Assembly: GCF_020991065.1 (NCBI RefSeq)
Contig: NZ_CP087710.1
Span: 2,356,001-2,420,000 of the forward strand
DNA: 64,000 nt
Direction: 5' to 3'
Source: Nocardioides okcheonensis
GTDB lineage: Bacteria > Actinomycetota > Actinomycetes > Propionibacteriales > Nocardioidaceae
Shown here: piece after piece, positions 14,788 through 24,462 of the stretch
How the letters are laid out: each line of letters opens with the position of its first letter
How positions within the stretch are numbered: position 1 is the stretch's first letter
Made by a program: the position numbers and the translations under genes
The notes under the pieces: generated by a model
Database searches by the model: none
The model's input: the letters and a program-made list of their open reading frames with translations, nothing else
Told to the model about the DNA's origin: nothing

Positions 14788-15761
14788 TGGCCCGGACGGC
14801 GCCGGACCGACGCACGCACGCCCTGCCGGCCGCGGCGGTCGCGGTCCTCCTGCTCGGCGCGCTGACGGCGTGCGGCGACGGCGCGTCGAGCCTCGAGCCC
14901 GGCGAGTCCGCCGCCGGACCGGGTGGCGTGACGGGGACGGCCGTCGAGGTGCGGGTGCCGAGCGGCACCATCACCGTGACCGTCGGGGCGCCCGTCGAGC
15001 AGATCACCTCCGGGTCCCGCGAGCTCACCGCACCGGACGGCGGCGCGCTGGTGCCGGTCTCGTGGTCGCTCGAGCGCTACCAGACCTCCGGCGTGACCGG
15101 CTTCGACGCGGAGACCGAGCTCGCGGTCCTCGTCGGCGACGACGCGACGCCGCTGACGACGATCACCGACGCCGCCACGCCGGCGACCGACAGCCGGGTG
15201 GTGGCGATCGACGGGACGGCCGCGGTCGACGGCGTCTCGGCGACCTACGACGGCCTGGAGCAGGTGCTCGGCCTCGACGGCAGCCGCGACGCCGGGGGCG
15301 CCGAGGAGCTCTACGCACCGGCGGCCGACGGCGAGCCGCAGGACTGCTCGCAGGGCTGGGAGGCCTCGCCCGGCGCCGACCTCGACCTGACCTGCACCGT
15401 GCGTGCCTGGACCCTGCCGTACCTCCCCGGGGTGGGATGGTCCGACGAGGGCTCGACCCACGTCGTGGTCGCGCCCGACCTCACGCTCTCCACCGTCACG
15501 GACCCCGCGGGTGCGGACTACCGCGCGTCGTTCGCCGAGGGCACGGCGCGGGTCGCGGGTGCGGACGTCGAGGGGGCGCCGTTCGAGGAGGGCCTCGGCG
15601 GCGCCGGGTCGTTCTCGGTCCGCCTCGAGGCGACCGACGTCGACCTCCCGGTCACGTGGGACGTGGAGGCCGGGTTCGACCTGCGCAGCCGGGTCGGCCG
15701 GGGACCGCTCGACGGCCGCCGGGTGGTGCTCAGCGGAGGCGGGACCGTCGCGGGAGGCTGA
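14787..15761 (+). CDS. Secreted lipoprotein of the type VII-associated operon
   Basis: A 324-residue lipoprotein. A positively charged N-terminus is followed by PAAAVAVLLLGALTACGDG; the lipobox LTAC places the acylated cysteine near residue 29. The mature part is beta-rich, Gly/Asp/Val-rich, with two cysteines (QDCSQGW and LTCTVRAW) that could form a disulfide, and resembles no enzyme I know. Its ATG shares a base with the preceding stop (TGATG). It would be anchored on the outer face of the membrane, and its place at the end of the operon suggests a link with the secreted WxG proteins. Function unknown. Confidence 0.75.
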   Translation: MARTAPDRRTHALPAAAVAVLLLGALTACGDGASSLEPGESAAGPGGVTGTAVEVRVPSGTITVTVGAPVEQITSGSRELTAPDGGALVPVSWSLERYQTSGVTGFDAETELAVLVGDDATPLTTITDAATPATDSRVVAIDGTAAVDGVSATYDGLEQVLGLDGSRDAGGAEELYAPAADGEPQDCSQGWEASPGADLDLTCTVRAWTLPYLPGVGWSDEGSTHVVVAPDLTLSTVTDPAGADYRASFAEGTARVAGADVEGAPFEEGLGGAGSFSVRLEATDVDLPVTWDVEAGFDLRSRVGRGPLDGRRVVLSGGGTVAGG

Positions 15762-15881
15762 GCGACGCGCGCGGCGATGGCCCACCCCCAGGAGTGGGCC
15801 GGACTTTCCAAGCGGGCGCCGTCGGAGCACAGTGGTCCGGCCGCTGCCCACCCGGGGCCGCAGCTGAAGGAGGCAAAAACC

Positions 15882-16025
15882 ATGGTTGTCCTCGGACTGA
15901 TCCTGCTCATCCTCGGAATCCTGCTCCCGCAGAGCATCCTGACCACGATCGGACTGATCCTCATCGTGGTCGGCCTGGTGCTCAACTTCGTGCCGATCGG
16001 TGGCAGCAGCCGACGGGTCTTCTGA
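15882..16025 (+). CDS. 47-residue membrane protein, DUF6131-like
   Basis: A tiny protein that is almost entirely two hydrophobic helices: VVLGLILLILGILLPQSIL then TTIGLILIVVGLVLNFVPIG, with a short SSRRVF tail. This pattern matches the small DUF6131 membrane proteins of actinobacteria, of unknown role. The start ATG at 15882 is fixed by a strong AAGGAGG ending 8 bp upstream; a longer upstream frame is not needed. It is followed by a 16-bp terminator hairpin. Confidence 0.8.
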   Translation: MVVLGLILLILGILLPQSILTTIGLILIVVGLVLNFVPIGGSSRRVF

Positions 16026-16049
16026 GCAGCGGCGCACCGCACGACACGA

Positions 16050-16083
16050 AGGGCCCCGGACACCAGGTGGTGTCCGGGGCCCT
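16050..16083. terminator. 16-bp perfect hairpin, bidirectional terminator
   Basis: AGGGCCCCGGACACCA (16050-16065), GG, then its exact complement at 16068-16083. It lies 25 bp after the DUF6131 stop and 54 bp beyond the convergent chemoreceptor stop, so it can end both transcripts. Confidence 0.85.
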
Positions 16084-16136
16084 CGCACGTCCGCGACGGG
16101 GGATGGCGCGGAACGATCAGGTGGGCGCTGGGCCCG

Positions 16137-17105
16137 TCACTGCTGGCGCATGACCGCCAGGAAGGAGCCGACCTCCTCGCGGAGCAGCTCGGCCATCTGG
16201 GCCAGCCCGTTGACCGGGGAGTCGAAGCCCTCGAGGCCGCCGCGGAACTCGCCGTCGACGGCCGTGCGGACGGCGTCGACCATCGGCGACATCTCGCGGA
16301 CCGTGCCCTCGACGCTGCCCATCGCGACCGTGCTGGCGCTGACCACCTCCTGCATGGTCTGCACCTGCCCGACGATGCGCTCGGTCGACTTGGCGGTGGT
16401 GTCGGCGAGCGACTTGACCTCCGTCGCGACGACGGCGAAGCCGCGGCCCGACTCGCCCGCGCGGGCCGCCTCGATGGTGGCGTTGAGCGCGAGGAGCTGG
16501 GTCTGGGCGGCGATCTGGGAGATCACCCGGACCACGTCCTGGATCTCCTGGGCCGCTCCGTCGAGACGACGCCCGGTGGTGCCGGCCTCGTCGGCCTGCG
16601 TGACCGCGTGGTGGGCGGAGTCGGAGAGGCCCGCGGCGGTCGCGCTGAGCTCGGTGGCGGCCGCGGCCACCTGCTCGGCCACCGACATCACGGTGTCCTC
16701 GAGCCGGTTCGCGAGCTCCTGGCGGGCGCCGGCGGCGATGTCGAGGTGGTGCTGGGCCTCGGCCATGTGCTCGGTCGCCCGGTTGATCGTGGTCGCCCCG
16801 GTGCGGAACGACCCGCTCATGCCGCTCAGCAGGAAGCGACGGTGGAACCGGCCCTCGCTGGCGGCCTCGAGCGAGGCCGCGGACTCCCGGACGTAGGCGT
16901 CGGTGCGGTCGAGGATGAGGTTGAGCGCGGCGCGGAGCGCGGCGACGTCCTCCATGCCCTCGCTGCCCGGCACGAACATGGCCCGGGCCTCGAGGTCGCC
17001 GGAGGCCGCGGCCTGGCAGGCCGTGAGCCACTCCTGCACGACCGCGCGGTAGACCTCGCCCTCGTCGGTGCGGGTGTCCGGCGTCACCGCTCGCAGCCAG
17101 CTCAT
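16137..17105 (-). CDS. Soluble methyl-accepting-type signalling protein
   Basis: A 322-residue protein with the cytoplasmic signalling domain of chemoreceptors but no membrane helix. The hairpin tip [20 protein letters not shown] followed by [18 protein letters not shown] is close to the invariant receptor tip that contacts CheA/CheW. The N-terminal 130 residues are helical, with HAMP-like character around [20 protein letters not shown]. The start overlaps the stop of the PAS gene by four bases (ATGA), so the two proteins together make an Aer-like sensor split into input and output polypeptides. No che genes are in the window. Homologues of this kind in non-motile actinobacteria may signal to something other than flagella. 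Confidence 0.85.
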   Translation of the reverse strand: MSWLRAVTPDTRTDEGEVYRAVVQEWLTACQAAASGDLEARAMFVPGSEGMEDVAALRAALNLILDRTDAYVRESAASLEAASEGRFHRRFLLSGMSGSFRTGATTINRATEHMAEAQHHLDIAAGARQELANRLEDTVMSVAEQVAAAATELSATAAGLSDSAHHAVTQADEAGTTGRRLDGAAQEIQDVVRVISQIAAQTQLLALNATIEAARAGESGRGFAVVATEVKSLADTTAKSTERIVGQVQTMQEVVSASTVAMGSVEGTVREMSPMVDAVRTAVDGEFRGGLEGFDSPVNGLAQMAELLREEVGSFLAVMRQQ

Positions 17106-17677
17106 GCCGCCGCTCCGTTCGTGAGGGACCAGACGAACCGGTCGTAGTCGGTGCTGCGCTCGGCCAGCATCTGGTGCAGCAGGTCGCAGCCGGCGCGCGC
17201 CGCGTCGGCGGCGCGACCGTGGCGGCGCTCCTCGGCGATCAGCGAGCGGTAGATCGGCTCGATCTCCCGGATCGCGCGCGGGTCGGGGAGCCGGCGGTTG
17301 GAGTGGTAGCCGAGCACCTCGCCGTTGGGGCCGATGCTCGGGGTGACGTGGGCGAGCACCCAGTAGTGGGCGCCGTCGCCGGCGAGGTTCACGACGTACG
17401 CGAACAGCTCGCGGCGGTCCTTGAGGGTGTCCCAGAGCAGCTGGAAGACCGCCTTGGGCATCTCGGGGTGCCGGATGATGCTGTGCGGGCGGCCGAGCAG
17501 CTCGCCCTCCTCGATCGCCGACACCCGGCAGAACACGTCGTTGGCGTAGGTGATGCGGCCCTTGAGGTCGGTCTTGGTGACGATCACCTCGTCCTGGCCG
17601 AAGGACCGCTCCACGCCCGTCGGCCGCACGGTGCGGGCGGCCTGGGTGGCAGCGGCGAGGCTGTCGAAGTCGGACAT
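17102..17677 (-). CDS. Aer-like PAS-domain protein
   Basis: A 191-residue protein with one PAS domain (about 25-140). The stretch [20 protein letters not shown] with [20 protein letters not shown] and [12 protein letters not shown] is closely similar to the FAD-binding PAS of the E. coli aerotaxis receptor Aer, including the RHPxMPKAxF signature. FAD/redox sensing is thus inferred from the family. A helical C-terminal tail follows. There is no membrane anchor. It is translationally coupled to the receptor-tip protein downstream and probably docks with it. Confidence 0.85.
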   Translation of the reverse strand: MSDFDSLAAATQAARTVRPTGVERSFGQDEVIVTKTDLKGRITYANDVFCRVSAIEEGELLGRPHSIIRHPEMPKAVFQLLWDTLKDRRELFAYVVNLAGDGAHYWVLAHVTPSIGPNGEVLGYHSNRRLPDPRAIREIEPIYRSLIAEERRHGRAADAARAGCDLLHQMLAERSTDYDRFVWSLTNGAAA

Positions 17678-17767
17678 GGAGCGCCTTCCGGACGAGCGGC
17701 CGGGACGTCCCCGGCGGTCGCGTGACAGATCGTCCGGGTGGCGGCGCGCCTGAGCCGAAGCGGTCAG

Positions 17768-17809
17768 GTCGGGACCTTGGTCCCCGGGACCGGGGACGTT
17801 GGTCCCGAC
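17768..17809 (-). terminator. Nested hairpin directly after the M48 protease stop
   Basis: Outer arms GTCGGGACC (17768-17776) and GGTCCCGAC (17801-17809) enclose an inner stem GTCCCC (17780-17785)/GGGGAC (17792-17797). The structure begins two bases past the leftward protease stop codon and 90 bp upstream of the PAS gene, separating the two units. Confidence 0.65.
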
Positions 17810-17810
17810 G

Positions 17811-18839
17811 TCAGGCGGTGTCGCCGCCCCGGCGGAACCGGTCGCCCAGCCAGCCGCTGGCCGTGCCCATCCAGCCGGCGAGGTCGTGGACCAGCTTGCC
17901 GAGGGTGTCCTGGGTGCGCTCGAAGACGTCCGAGTAGCTGGCCGCCGCCTCCTGCGCGGCGGCGCTCACGGACGCGTCCGCGTCCTCGCTGCGGAGCGGG
18001 TAGGCGCCGCCGAGGATCGCGGTGTAGGCGCCGGAGTCGATCCACCGGCGCAGCTCGGTGGCCCGCACGACGGCGAACGGGTGGCTCTGCTGCTGGAGCA
18101 GCGAGAGCTTGATGAGGGACTCGCGCACGTCGCCGCCCTCGTCGTACTCCGCGCCCTGCTGGAGGAACGACGTGACGTCGAGCTCCTCGAGGGTGCCGCC
18201 GCTCGCGGTCTTCATGTGGGTGCGCAGCGCGGCCGTCGGGTCCTGGCTGGCGAGCAGGCCCGCGCGGTCGGCCGACAGCTCGGCCTTGCGCGACCACTCG
18301 AGCAGCCCGACGGTCACCATCCGGATGCCGAGGGCGCCGCCCGGGATCGCGTTGAGGAGCCCGCCGAGCCCGAGCAGCCGCAGCAGCAGCGTGCGGTAGA
18401 CGGCGTGCCCGCTGATCGCGTGGCCGAGCTCGTGGCCGATCACGAAGCGCAGCTCGTCGTCGTCGAGGTGGTGCACCAGACCGGACGACAGCACGATGAT
18501 CGGCTTGTCCATCCCGATCGTCTGGGCGTTGAGCGTCGGGTCGGCCTGGACGTACATCTCGGGCAGGTCCGTGGCGTCCAGGCTCTGGCCCACCTCGGCC
18601 AGCAGCCGGTGCAGCCGGGCGAACTGGCGCTCGTCGACGCGCACCGCCGAGCCGAGCAGCGTCAGCCGCCACGCGCGTTCGCGGAACACCCCGGACATGG
18701 TCTTGAGCAGCACGTCGAAGCCCTTGAGCCGCCGCAGCGCGACCAGCGCGCCCCGGTCGGCGGGGTGCTCCCACGCGCGCGAGCTGATGTCGGTCAGGAC
18801 CGTGCGCGAGCGCGCCGGCTTCTTCTCCCCCGTTGCCAT
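17811..18839 (-). CDS. M48-family metalloprotease
   Basis: A 342-residue zinc protease. FVIGHELGHAISGHAVYRT holds the HExxH motif (HELGH), with the third ligand in KAELSADRAGLLAS. Unlike HtpX there is no clear N-terminal membrane pair; one hydrophobic stretch (LLLRLLGLGGLLNAIPGGAL) follows the active site. The C-terminal third is helical and Ala/Ser-rich. Such stand-alone M48 proteins in actinobacteria are thought to act in membrane or protein quality control, but substrates are unknown. Minus-strand CAGGAT lies 7 bp before the ATG, indicating a leaderless start. Confidence 0.88.
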   Translation of the reverse strand: MATGEKKPARSRTVLTDISSRAWEHPADRGALVALRRLKGFDVLLKTMSGVFRERAWRLTLLGSAVRVDERQFARLHRLLAEVGQSLDATDLPEMYVQADPTLNAQTIGMDKPIIVLSSGLVHHLDDDELRFVIGHELGHAISGHAVYRTLLLRLLGLGGLLNAIPGGALGIRMVTVGLLEWSRKAELSADRAGLLASQDPTAALRTHMKTASGGTLEELDVTSFLQQGAEYDEGGDVRESLIKLSLLQQQSHPFAVVRATELRRWIDSGAYTAILGGAYPLRSEDADASVSAAAQEAAASYSDVFERTQDTLGKLVHDLAGWMGTASGWLGDRFRRGGDTA

Positions 18840-18988
18840 GGACGGAATCCTGTCGTACGCCGCCGCAAAAGTCAGCCGTTCGCGGCACCGGCCCGGGACG
18901 TGGCGACCCGGGCGGTGTGCGGCGGCGTGTCGCGAGCGGCGTACGGCGTGTCGTGCCGGCACCAGGGACGCTCCGGCCCCTCGGGCGG

Positions 18989-19567
18989 TCAGCGCGTGGA
19001 CCGTGCGGCCGCCTCGATCCGGGCGCGCCGCTCGGCCCAGAAGGCGGCGTCGTGCCCGCCGGCCGCCATCGCCTCGGCGTCGGTGCCGACCGCGCCGTCG
19101 ATCTCCTCGCGCAGGATGTCGGCGTGGCCGGCGTGTCTGCTGGTCTCGGCGAGCACGTGGACGAGCACGTTGAACAGCGGGACCTCCGCGTCACCCCACC
19201 ACTCGACGCGCCCGGTCGACGTGAGGTCGAGCGCCTCGATGGTGGCGTCGGCGTGGGCCCACACGCGCCGGTAGCGGTCGACGACGTCGGCGCGCGACTC
19301 GTGCTCGGTGGCCCACATGTCGGCCAGCCGCTCCTCCTCGACGTCCCACCGCGACAGCGGCTCGGGGAACGGCCGGGCGAACACCTCGCCGAGGTACCGC
19401 GCCTCCCACGTCGCCAGGTGCTTGACCAGACCGAGCAGGTTGGTCCCGGAGGCGGTCAGCGGACGGCGTACGTCGTAGTCCGACAGGCCGTCGAGCTTGG
19501 CGAGCACGGCCTCGCGCTCGTGCCGGAGGTAGGTGTGGAGGTTGGTCTTGGCCGCCGAGTCGTCCAT
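18989..19567 (-). CDS. DinB-superfamily protein
   Basis: A 192-residue helical protein of the DinB/DUF664 group, related in layout to the one at 10235-10789. Candidate metal histidines are in LLGLVKHLATWEARYLGE and LVHVLAETSRHAGHADILRE. Probably a mycothiol-dependent or detoxifying enzyme by family, with unknown substrate. It lies 36 bp downstream of hutU on the same strand and may be co-transcribed with it, although it is not a normal member of hut operons. Confidence 0.85.
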   Translation of the reverse strand: MDDSAAKTNLHTYLRHEREAVLAKLDGLSDYDVRRPLTASGTNLLGLVKHLATWEARYLGEVFARPFPEPLSRWDVEEERLADMWATEHESRADVVDRYRRVWAHADATIEALDLTSTGRVEWWGDAEVPLFNVLVHVLAETSRHAGHADILREEIDGAVGTDAEAMAAGGHDAAFWAERRARIEAAARSTR

Positions 19568-19602
19568 GGGACCACCCTCGCACCCGGGCTGGACGGGCGC
19601 CG

Positions 19603-21338
<1,736 letters not shown>

Positions 21339-21342
<4 letters not shown>

Positions 21343-22892
21343 TGCAGTTCTCCGATCACGGACTCGGCGGCGGCGAGGACCGCGCCGGACTGGACGAGCG
21401 AGACGGCGGTCTCGATCTCGGGCGAGAGGTGGCGGTCGGGGCCGGGGCCGTCGATGCCGGACCGGCGCAGCAGCGCCACGACCGCGGCCGTCGCGGGCGA
21501 CGGGGCGAGCGGGGCGCGCAGGTCGAGCGCCCGGGCGGCGGTGAGCACCTCGACGGCGACGACGCGCGAGAGTCCGTCGACCGCGCGGCGCAGCTTGCGC
21601 GCGGCGCCCCAGCCCATCGACACGTGGTCCTCCTGCATCGCGCTGGAGGGGATGGAGTCGACGGAGGCCGGCACGGCCAGGCGCTTGAGCTCGGAGACGA
21701 TCGCGGCCTGGGTGTACTGGGCGATCATGTGGCCGCTGTCGACGCCGGGGTCCGAGGCGAGGAACGGCGGCAGGCCGTGGCTTCGGGCGCGGTCGAGGAA
21801 CCGGTCGGTGCGGCGCTCGCTGATCGAGGCGACGTCGGCGGCGACGATCGCGAGGAAGTCGAGGACGTAGGCCACCGGGGCGCCGTGGAAGTTGCCGTTG
21901 GACTCGACGCGGTCGCCGATGACGACCGGGTTGTCGATCGCGCTCGCGAGCTCGCGACCGGCGACGGTGGCGGCGTGCTCGACGGTGTCGCGCGCGGCGC
22001 CGTGGACCTGCGGGGAGCAGCGCAGCGAGTACGCGTCCTGCACCTTGTTGCACTCCACCGAGTTGTCCGGACCGGTGCGGTGCGACGCGACGATCGCGGA
22101 GCCGGCCATCAGGGAGGTGAGGTTGGCCGCGGACAGCGCCTGCCCGGGGTGCGGGCGGATCGCCTGGAGCTCGGGCGCGAAGACGCGGTCGGTGCCGAGC
22201 TGGCCCTCCACGCTCATCGCGGCGGCGACGTCGGCCGTGCGCAGCAGCATCCGCAGGTCGGTGATCGCCATGACCAGCATGCCGAGCATGCCGTCGGTGC
22301 CGTTGATGAGGGCGAGGCCCTCCTTGGCGGCGAGCTCGACGGGGGCGAGTCCCGCGGCGGCGAGCGCCTCGGCCGCGGGGAGGAGCGTCCCGGACGCGTC
22401 GCGGACCTCGCCCTCCCCCATCAGCGCCAGCGCGCAGTGCGAGAGCGGTGCGAGGTCGCCGGAGCAGCCGAGCGAGCCGTGCTCCCGCACCACCGGCGTG
22501 ATGCCGTGGCTGAGCAGGTCGGCCATCAGCTGCGCGGTCTCGCGGCGTACGCCGGTGTGCCCGGTCGCGAGCGTCGACAGGCGCAGCAGCATCAGCGCGC
22601 GCACGACCTCGCGCTCGACCTCGGGGCCCGAGCCGGCGGCGTGCGAGCGCACGAGCGAGCGCTGGAGCTGGGCGCGCATCTCGGTGGGGATGTGTCGGGT
22701 GGCGAGCGCACCGAAGCCGGTGCTCACGCCGTAGGTCGGGGTCTCGGCGGCGGCCAGCGCCTCGACGACGCCGCGGGCCCGGTCGACGGCGGCCAGGGCC
22801 TCGTCGGTCAGGGCGACGGGTGCACCGTCGCGGGCGACGCTCACGAGGTCCTCGAAGGAGACGGGGCCGACCCCGACGTGGATGGTCTTCAT
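21339..22892 (-). CDS. hutH: Histidine ammonia-lyase
   Basis: First enzyme of histidine degradation, releasing ammonia to give urocanate. The 517-residue protein carries [17 protein letters not shown] and the prosthetic-group loop [20 protein letters not shown]. The self-cyclising triad is Cys-Ser-Gly rather than the more common Ala-Ser-Gly; this form is known in streptomycete-type enzymes and should still give [17 protein letters not shown] and [15 protein letters not shown] complete the active site. Two ATGs compete (22892, MKTIHVG; 22901, [10 protein letters not shown]); neither has a clear ribosome site, and both lie inside a 17-bp inverted repeat that may be the operator. It is coupled to hutU. 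Confidence 0.95.
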
Positions 22893-22904
22893 GGGTTCCA
22901 TGAA
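22888..22904. promoter_or_regulatory. Candidate operator over the hutH start (IclR-type inverted repeat)
   Basis: TTCATGG-GTT-CCATGAA, a perfect 7-bp inverted repeat with a 3-bp spacer, spans both possible hutH start codons. IclR-family regulators commonly bind short TTCCA/TGGAA-type palindromes, and an IclR gene lies 740 bp away (23631-24416). Binding there would block initiation. The regulator assignment is inference; the palindrome is seen. Confidence 0.45.
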
Positions 22905-23050
22905 ACGCGCGCCGCGCACCCACCGCCAGAGGTGCGCGCCGCGGGACGTCTCGCATCCGAGACAGGAGGACGGGTTGCGCCGAACCGCTGGACACCGGGC
23001 CGAGGGGTGCCAGACTGACGGCGACCCTGTTCCCCGGAGTGAGGACTCCC

Positions 23051-23350
23051 GTGACCCTCTTCATCACCCTGGTCGTCATCGTCGCCGTCGTCGTCGCGGT
23101 CGCGGCGCTCGTGGTCCGCTCGCGCAACCGGGAGGCCAACGCCACCCGCGCCGACGAGCTCAGGGCGCGGGCCGCCGGCACCGCCCAGGCCACGATCGCG
23201 CCCGCCCAGGAGCGTGCCGCCGTCGCCGAGGAGCGGGCCGAGGAGGCGCGCGAGGTCGCCGACCGGGCCGAGGCGGAGGCCGAGCAGGCGCGGCTGGAGG
23301 CCAGCCGGGTCGAGGCCGAGCACCAGGCGCAGGTCCGCGCGGCCGGCTGA
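23051..23350 (+). CDS. Membrane-anchored coiled-coil protein, probable 5' part of a frameshifted gene
   Basis: A 99-residue frame with a GTG start and GGAGTGAGG just upstream. One membrane helix ([19 protein letters not shown]) is followed by [16 protein letters not shown] and an Ala/Glu/Arg coiled coil ([20 protein letters not shown]). It ends abruptly at QVRAAG. Immediately downstream the -1 frame continues [13 protein letters not shown] and then an acidic Pro-rich tail. I recall nocardioidal proteins in which such a coiled coil runs straight into an RLDPxVDHRxDDY-type segment, so I read 23051-23634 as one gene with a lost base at about 23340-23350, or a base-calling error. Function unknown. 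Confidence 0.6.
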   Translation: MTLFITLVVIVAVVVAVAALVVRSRNREANATRADELRARAAGTAQATIAPAQERAAVAEERAEEAREVADRAEAEAEQARLEASRVEAEHQAQVRAAG

Positions 23351-23358
23351 CCGCGCGC

Positions 23359-23634
23359 ATGGACCACCGGGCCGACGACTACGCGCCAGGTCGCCGGGAC
23401 CGTCGACCAGCAGCCGACCCCGCCGTCGGAGGCCGACCCGGCTCCCCACCCGCCGCCGAGCAGCCGGCCGAGCCCGCCGAGCCCGCCGCCGAGCCCGCCG
23501 AGCCCGCGTCCGAGGGCAAGCCGCTGCTGCCGCGCCGCACGCCGGGCAGCAACGACATGCCCGGCAAGCCGATCGAGCAGACCGACGGCGGTGGCGGCTG
23601 GTTCACCCGCAAGGAGCCCCCGGCCGCACCGTGA
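23359..23634 (+). CDS. Probable 3' part of the same frameshifted gene (Pro/Ala-rich tail)
   Basis: Open frame of 91 codons starting at an ATG without a ribosome site, eight bases after the preceding stop. It begins [16 protein letters not shown], has AEP repeats ([19 protein letters not shown]) and ends with a conserved-looking block ([20 protein letters not shown] followed by [19 protein letters not shown]). The lack of a ribosome site and the continuity of sense in the -1 frame upstream (RLTAR before the Met) suggest that it is the C-terminal half of the 23051 gene. Its stop overlaps the IclR GTG start by four bases, so translation must normally reach here for coupling. Confidence 0.55.
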   Translation: MDHRADDYAPGRRDRRPAADPAVGGRPGSPPAAEQPAEPAEPAAEPAEPASEGKPLLPRRTPGSNDMPGKPIEQTDGGGGWFTRKEPPAAP

Positions 23635-24416
23635 GCCAGGTCCCGGCCGCCACCCGCGCCCTGCGGGTGCTGCGCTTCCTCGCCACCCAGGCCGACCCCG
23701 TCCCGCTCGACCGGGTCATGCGCGCCTGCGACCTGCCGCGGAGCACGGCCTACCACCTCCTCAACACGATGATCGACGAGGGCTTCGTGGTGCACCTCGC
23801 CGAGGAGCACCGCTACGGCCTCGGGGTGGCCGCGTTCGAGGTGGGCAGCGGCTTCACCCGCCAGGAGCCGCTCGCCCGGCTCGCCCGCCGGCCGCTCGCC
23901 GAGCTGGTCGACCGCACCGGGCACGGCGCGCACCTCGCCGTCCTGCACGGGCGCGACGTGCTCTACGTCGTGGAGGAGCGGGCGCCCGGACGACCGCCGC
24001 TCGTCACCGACGTCGGCGTGCGCCTGCCGGCCCACCTCACCGCGTCCGGCCGGGCGATCCTCGCGATGCTCCCCGCGAGCCAGGTGCGCGCGCTCTACCC
24101 CGACCGCAGCGCCTTCGTCGACCGGCACGGCCACGGGCCCACGTCGCTGAGCGCGCTCCGCGCGATCCTCACCGACACCCGCCAGCGTGGCCACGCCGAC
24201 GAGGACGGCGAGGTCACCCCCGGCCTGCAGAGCGTCGCCGCGGCCGTCCTCGACCACAACGCGCACCCGGTCGCGGGGGTCGCGGTGACCTTCCCGAGCG
24301 AGGGCGCGGGACCCACCGAGGTCGCGGCCGTCGCGCGGGCGGTCACCGCCACCGCCGCGCTGCTGACCCGGCGCGTCAGCGGTCCGGCGGGTCGTCGGCC
24401 CGACCCGACGACGTAG
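23631..24416 (+). CDS. IclR-family transcriptional regulator (probable hut regulator)
   Basis: A 261-residue regulator. The N-terminal winged helix ([40 protein letters not shown]) is typical of IclR. The effector domain follows with [39 protein letters not shown] and [20 protein letters not shown], where the serine/aspartate ligand positions lie. It is coupled by GTGA to the small gene upstream and divergent from hutHU; a palindrome lies over the hutH start. I infer that it controls histidine use, with urocanate or histidine as candidate inducer. The Pro-rich C-terminus ([11 protein letters not shown]) is probably disordered. Confidence 0.88.
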   Translation: MSQVPAATRALRVLRFLATQADPVPLDRVMRACDLPRSTAYHLLNTMIDEGFVVHLAEEHRYGLGVAAFEVGSGFTRQEPLARLARRPLAELVDRTGHGAHLAVLHGRDVLYVVEERAPGRPPLVTDVGVRLPAHLTASGRAILAMLPASQVRALYPDRSAFVDRHGHGPTSLSALRAILTDTRQRGHADEDGEVTPGLQSVAAAVLDHNAHPVAGVAVTFPSEGAGPTEVAAVARAVTATAALLTRRVSGPAGRRPDPTT

Positions 24417-24462
24417 CCCGGTCGCTCCGCCGTCGTTGGACCCGTGACGACAAGGAGCCGCC

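Noticed and set aside
10235..19567. The two DinB-superfamily genes as a recent duplication
   Set aside because: They share the HAGHAD ending and fold pattern but are otherwise too different to be recent copies; both simply belong to a large actinobacterial family.
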